From an uncultured Ruminococcus sp. (GTDB lineage Bacteria > Bacillota > Clostridia > Oscillospirales > Ruminococcaceae): a stretch of 8,351 nucleotides of DNA. The stretch is taken from positions 1 to 8,351 of the forward strand of contig CAMWRL010000074.1 of the NCBI GenBank assembly GCA_947176685.1, in the 5' to 3' direction. This document shows positions 5,954 through 8,351 of this stretch, piece by piece (position 1 is the stretch's first letter; every line of letters begins with the position of its first letter). Below the pieces are notes generated by a model. It was not told the origin of the DNA, ran no database searches, and worked only from the letters and a program-made list of their open reading frames with translations. A program made the position numbers and the translations under genes.

Positions 5954-6592
5954 ATGGAAAGATTTCAGGTAAATTATGAAGGCGTTCTTACAGTATATTA
6001 CAACGACAACAAAAAGGTAACTGAAATAACTGTTCCCGACAACGTAAAACGAATTGACTTTGATGTTTTTAACGAATATCGGAATATCCGTACTGTTATC
6101 CTGCCGGACAGTTTTCCGGTTATAAACGACTATACTTTTGACAATATGCCGATTGGTTCTGGTTGGCTTGTTCATACTTCTGTACAGACAATAATATATC
6201 GTGGTGTGACATTCAAAACGTCACCTGATATGAGAACAGTTTTTGAGATGATACGTGACAAGGACTATTCCTGCGTACTTGACCACGATGTAAAGTATCC
6301 TGTTGTTTTGCAGATTTATTTCAATGACGGCGACGACATTACAACAGCGTACATAAAAAAGAATTTCAAGAAGTTTTTTATGTTTCTTATAAACGAGCTT
6401 GATGTTCAGAACAGATTAGGATTTTCAATGCACATAAAAGACGCACTCAACATTATAGAAAGGCTTGTCAAATCCGGAAATTTCATATCAAAACGCAATA
6501 TAGATACATACGTTAAGTTAGCTGACGAAAAGGAATGTCATGAAGTTTTCGATATGCTCAACGAATACAAAGAGGAGGTTTTAAAAAAATGA
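5954..6592 (+). CDS. Short LRR-type protein, tandem copy 2 (212 aa)
   Basis: Paralogue of the preceding gene with the same layout: an LRR_5-like N-terminal part (ITVPDNVKRI..., IRTVILPDSF) and a helical C-terminal part. By hand alignment the first 98 residues share a little under half their positions with copy 1, while the last 110 shared residues differ at only 11. Differences concentrate in residues 58-75 and around 86-98. There is no export signal. The ATG lies 2 nt after copy 1's TAG, with GAGGAG inside the end of copy 1 serving as ribosome site. The gene's TGA overlaps the ATG of aroK (ATGA, 6589-6592), and its own GAGGAGG just before that serves aroK, so the housekeeping kinase is translationally coupled to it. 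Function unknown; dimerisation or binding of a shared partner through the conserved half is conjecture. Confidence 0.8.
   Translation: MERFQVNYEGVLTVYYNDNKKVTEITVPDNVKRIDFDVFNEYRNIRTVILPDSFPVINDYTFDNMPIGSGWLVHTSVQTIIYRGVTFKTSPDMRTVFEMIRDKDYSCVLDHDVKYPVVLQIYFNDGDDITTAYIKKNFKKFFMFLINELDVQNRLGFSMHIKDALNIIERLVKSGNFISKRNIDTYVKLADEKECHEVFDMLNEYKEEVLKK
6248..6577 (+). repeat. 330-bp tandem repeat unit 2 (C-terminal half of LRR copy 2)
   Basis: Partner of 5610-5939. The similarity starts near the ATGATACGTGAC string and ends at AAAGAGGAG, the ribosome site of the next gene. Upstream of it the two genes diverge quickly, apart from short shared strings such as ATATATCGTGGTGTGA. Confidence 0.9.
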
Positions 6593-7083
6593 CAATATTT
6601 TTATGCGGATTCATGGGTTGCGGAAAGTCAACCATATGCAGTCTGCTTGCTAAAAAAATCGGCTGCGGATTCTGCGATACAGACGAACTTGTTGTTAAAA
6701 ATCAGGGAATGACTATTCCGGAGATTTTTTCACAAAAGGGCGAACCCTATTTCAGACAGGTTGAAGCCGAAACGGTTAAATCGCTCTGCGGAAAAAATAC
6801 CGTTGTAGCCTGCGGCGGAGGTGCAATGCTCAACTCCGATACCGCAGACGCTGTAAAGAAAAACGGCGGTATAATAGTTTACCTGAATGTGCCGTTTGAG
6901 GAATGCTACAGCAGAATAAGCGGTGATACAAATCGTCCGATTGTTATGAACAACACCAAAGAACAGCTTGAGGAAATCTACAACAAACGCCGTGACATAT
7001 ATATGGCAAATTCAACAGTAATGGTTGAGGCTGTCGGAAATCCTAATGAGATAGCCGAAACTATTACAGATATTCTCAGATAG
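6589..7083 (+). CDS. aroK: Shikimate kinase
   Basis: Phosphorylates shikimate at the 3-hydroxyl with ATP, the step after AroE. The 164-residue P-loop kinase shows the Walker A motif GFMGCGKST (7-15), the DTD substrate and magnesium motif (30-32), GEPYFRQVE (51-59) with shikimate-binding Arg56, the GGG loop (76-78), the lid NRP with Arg116, and NKRRDIY (132-138), where an adenine/shikimate-contacting arginine is expected. It begins inside the stop of the second LRR-type gene (ATGA overlap), with GAGGAGG as ribosome site, and is followed 12 nt later by an amidohydrolase. It is assigned aroK rather than aroL by convention; the sequence does not separate the two names. Confidence 0.95.
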   Translation: MTIFLCGFMGCGKSTICSLLAKKIGCGFCDTDELVVKNQGMTIPEIFSQKGEPYFRQVEAETVKSLCGKNTVVACGGGAMLNSDTADAVKKNGGIIVYLNVPFEECYSRISGDTNRPIVMNNTKEQLEEIYNKRRDIYMANSTVMVEAVGNPNEIAETITDILR

Positions 7084-7095
7084 AACGGAGATAAT

Positions 7096-8262
7096 ATGTT
7101 AATTTATAACGCTGAAATTTACACAGGCACAGAAGTTATTCCGCTGGGCTGGATTGACGTTAAAGGCAAAAAAATATCAGCTATGGGGACTGGTATTCCG
7201 GCAACAATTCCGGAAGACTCCCTGAACGCTGACGGCGGAACGGTTTACGCCGGATTCATAGACGCACATACGCACCTCGGAATAATTGAAGACGGTCTGG
7301 ACTTTGAGGGTGACGACTGCAACGAATCTACAGACCCGTTTACGCCGCATATGAGGGCAATAGACGGTATAAACCCTTTTGACAGGTGCTTTGAAGAAGC
7401 CCGTATGCGTGGCATAACAACAGTTGCGTCCAGTCCGGGAAGTGCCAACCCTTGCGGCGGCGAAATATGTGCAGTAAAAACTTCCGGCAGACGTATTGAC
7501 GATATGTTAATAAAAACTGTGGGAATAAAATTCGCACTGGGCGAAAATCCTAAAAACGTCTACAACGGTCGTGAGGAAACTCCCGTAACACGCATGGCAG
7601 TTGCGGCAATAATCCGTGAGGGACTTTATAAATCACGCCGTTACACGCACGATATGGACAGTTACTATTCCGACAGCGATAATTATGACCCTCCGGAGTA
7701 TGACATAAAATGTGAAGCTCTTATGCCTCTGCTTGACCGCAAACAAAAAGCATTTTTCCACTGTCACCGTGCTGACGACATCTGTACGGCTATGCGAATC
7801 GCTAAAGAGTTTTCGCTTGATACGGTAATAATACATGGTACAGAGGGCTATAAAATTGCGGACATTCTCGCTGAAGAAGAAATCCCCGTGATTTGCGGAC
7901 CTGTAATCTGCGACCGCTGTAAGCCTGAAATGCGTGGTCTTGAATTGCAGAACGCATCGGCAATGCACAGGGAGGGTGTTAAAATTGCGATATGTACAGA
8001 CCATACAGTTATACCGATACAGTACTTGCCGTTGTCGGCGCAGGCGGCTGTAAAAGGCGGTCTGGAGTTTGAGGAGGCTATAAAGACCCTGACCGTGAAT
8101 CCTGCTGAAATACTTGGCATAAGCGACCGTGTGGGAAGTATTGCTGAGGGAATGGACGCTGATTTGCAGATTTACAGAAAAGGCGAAAATCCTCTTGACC
8201 TTATGTCAGAGCCGTTTTTTGTAATGATAGACGGAGAAATAATCCGCAGTGAGGAATATTAA
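7096..8262 (+). CDS. Metal-dependent amidohydrolase (imidazolonepropionase-like, COG1228 type)
   Basis: A 388-residue amidohydrolase-superfamily enzyme. The N-terminal beta-sandwich portion leads into GFIDAHTHLG (53-62), whose H58 and H60 are the first metal ligands. Further likely ligands are H222/H224 in FFHCHR, H247 in VIIHGTEG and Asp302 in ICTDHT. The ALGENPK segment (147-153) and the C-terminal VNPAEILGISDRVGSIAEGMDADLQI pattern (334-359) are typical of the imidazolonepropionase-like branch. It probably hydrolyses a cyclic amide or peptide-like substrate in the cytoplasm. True imidazolonepropionase is unlikely, since no histidine-degradation genes are nearby, and the substrate cannot be told from sequence. 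The start follows CGGAG by 6-7 nt. It is the last gene of the rightward unit, and its stop codon lies at the foot of the terminator stem. Confidence 0.85.
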   Translation: MLIYNAEIYTGTEVIPLGWIDVKGKKISAMGTGIPATIPEDSLNADGGTVYAGFIDAHTHLGIIEDGLDFEGDDCNESTDPFTPHMRAIDGINPFDRCFEEARMRGITTVASSPGSANPCGGEICAVKTSGRRIDDMLIKTVGIKFALGENPKNVYNGREETPVTRMAVAAIIREGLYKSRRYTHDMDSYYSDSDNYDPPEYDIKCEALMPLLDRKQKAFFHCHRADDICTAMRIAKEFSLDTVIIHGTEGYKIADILAEEEIPVICGPVICDRCKPEMRGLELQNASAMHREGVKIAICTDHTVIPIQYLPLSAQAAVKGGLEFEEAIKTLTVNPAEILGISDRVGSIAEGMDADLQIYRKGENPLDLMSEPFFVMIDGEIIRSEEY

Positions 8263-8300
8263 ATAAAAGGGACGTACCCGAAAGTACGTCCTTTTATTTT
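8261..8300 (+). terminator. Strong bidirectional intrinsic terminator between convergent genes
   Basis: The left arm (8261-8277) and right arm (8284-8300) are complementary over about 16 pairs with one bulged G, around a 6-nt CCGAAA loop. The GC core is GGACGTAC/GTACGTCC, flanked by AAAA and TTTT, so it has a T-rich tail on both strands. It can end the rightward fabD-to-amidohydrolase unit and the leftward gene entering from the right edge. Confidence 0.88.
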
Positions 8301-8351
8301 AGCTGTTGAGAACCATTTGCTGTATTTTTGCGGCGTCCGTAGGAGTGAGAC
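8299..8351 (-). CDS. C-terminal fragment of a convergent gene, possibly dockerin-like
   Basis: Only the last 16 codons and the TAA (8301-8299) are visible, reading LTPTDAAKIQQMVLNS. The frame is chosen because it ends exactly against the bidirectional terminator. The T-D-A-x-x-I-Q pattern resembles the second helix of type I dockerin modules at the ends of Ruminococcus and Clostridium cellulosomal proteins. The fragment is far too short to be sure, and any other protein ending in a helix would fit. Confidence 0.35.
   Translation of the reverse strand, partial: LTPTDAAKIQQMVLNS

Noticed and set aside
3950..6595. Similar strings before aroE (GGAGATTTAAAAAAATGA) and aroK (GGAGGTTTTAAAAAAATGA) as direct repeats flanking an insertion
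   Set aside because: The likeness is explained by a ribosome site plus A-rich spacer and start codon; there is no matching terminal inverted repeat or integrase.
7633..8120. Minus-strand open frames inside the amidohydrolase gene
   Set aside because: Two overlapping antisense frames (7633-8004 and 7848-8120) have no recognisable motif and lie opposite a well-conserved enzyme frame.

Overview
The window looks like a chromosomal segment of a moderately A+T-rich Firmicute, most likely a Clostridia member of the Ruminococcus type. The pointers are enoyl-ACP reductase of the FabK type, long Shine-Dalgarno sequences complementary to the 16S tail, short proteins with a BspA-like leucine-rich repeat segment, and a possible dockerin-like C-terminus at the right edge. 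The genus is an inference.

Left arm (1-2784, minus strand): fabH, then fabK, then three small tandem paralogous zinc-ribbon proteins of unknown function, all reading leftward. The first zinc-ribbon gene overlaps the fabK stop by an ATGA, and the third runs off the left edge. Centre (2785-3046): a divergent promoter region. The -35 box of the leftward fabH promoter (perfect TTGACA) and the -35 box of a rightward promoter overlap on five base pairs.

Right arm (3047-8262, plus strand): fabD, aroE, a small four-helix membrane protein, two tandem LRR-type paralogues, aroK and a metal-dependent amidohydrolase. Gaps are short (one ATGA overlap; longest about 96 nt), and the arm ends in a strong bidirectional hairpin terminator. 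Beyond it, only the last 16 codons of a convergent gene are visible.

Together the window carries fatty-acid initiation and elongation enzymes (FabD loads malonyl-ACP, FabH starts the chain, FabK performs the last reduction) and two shikimate enzymes (AroE, AroK). Two small lineage-type paralogue families are placed inside or behind these housekeeping operons. The most unusual points are: (1) a membrane-protein gene with a near-perfect Shine-Dalgarno whose only correctly spaced start is AUA; (2) an LRR pair whose C-terminal halves are about 91% identical in DNA while the N-terminal halves are less than half identical in protein; (3) a tandem zinc-ribbon triplet translationally linked to fabK; (4) back-to-back fab promoters sharing a -35 region. 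I found no CRISPR array, RNA gene, insertion sequence or complete defence system.
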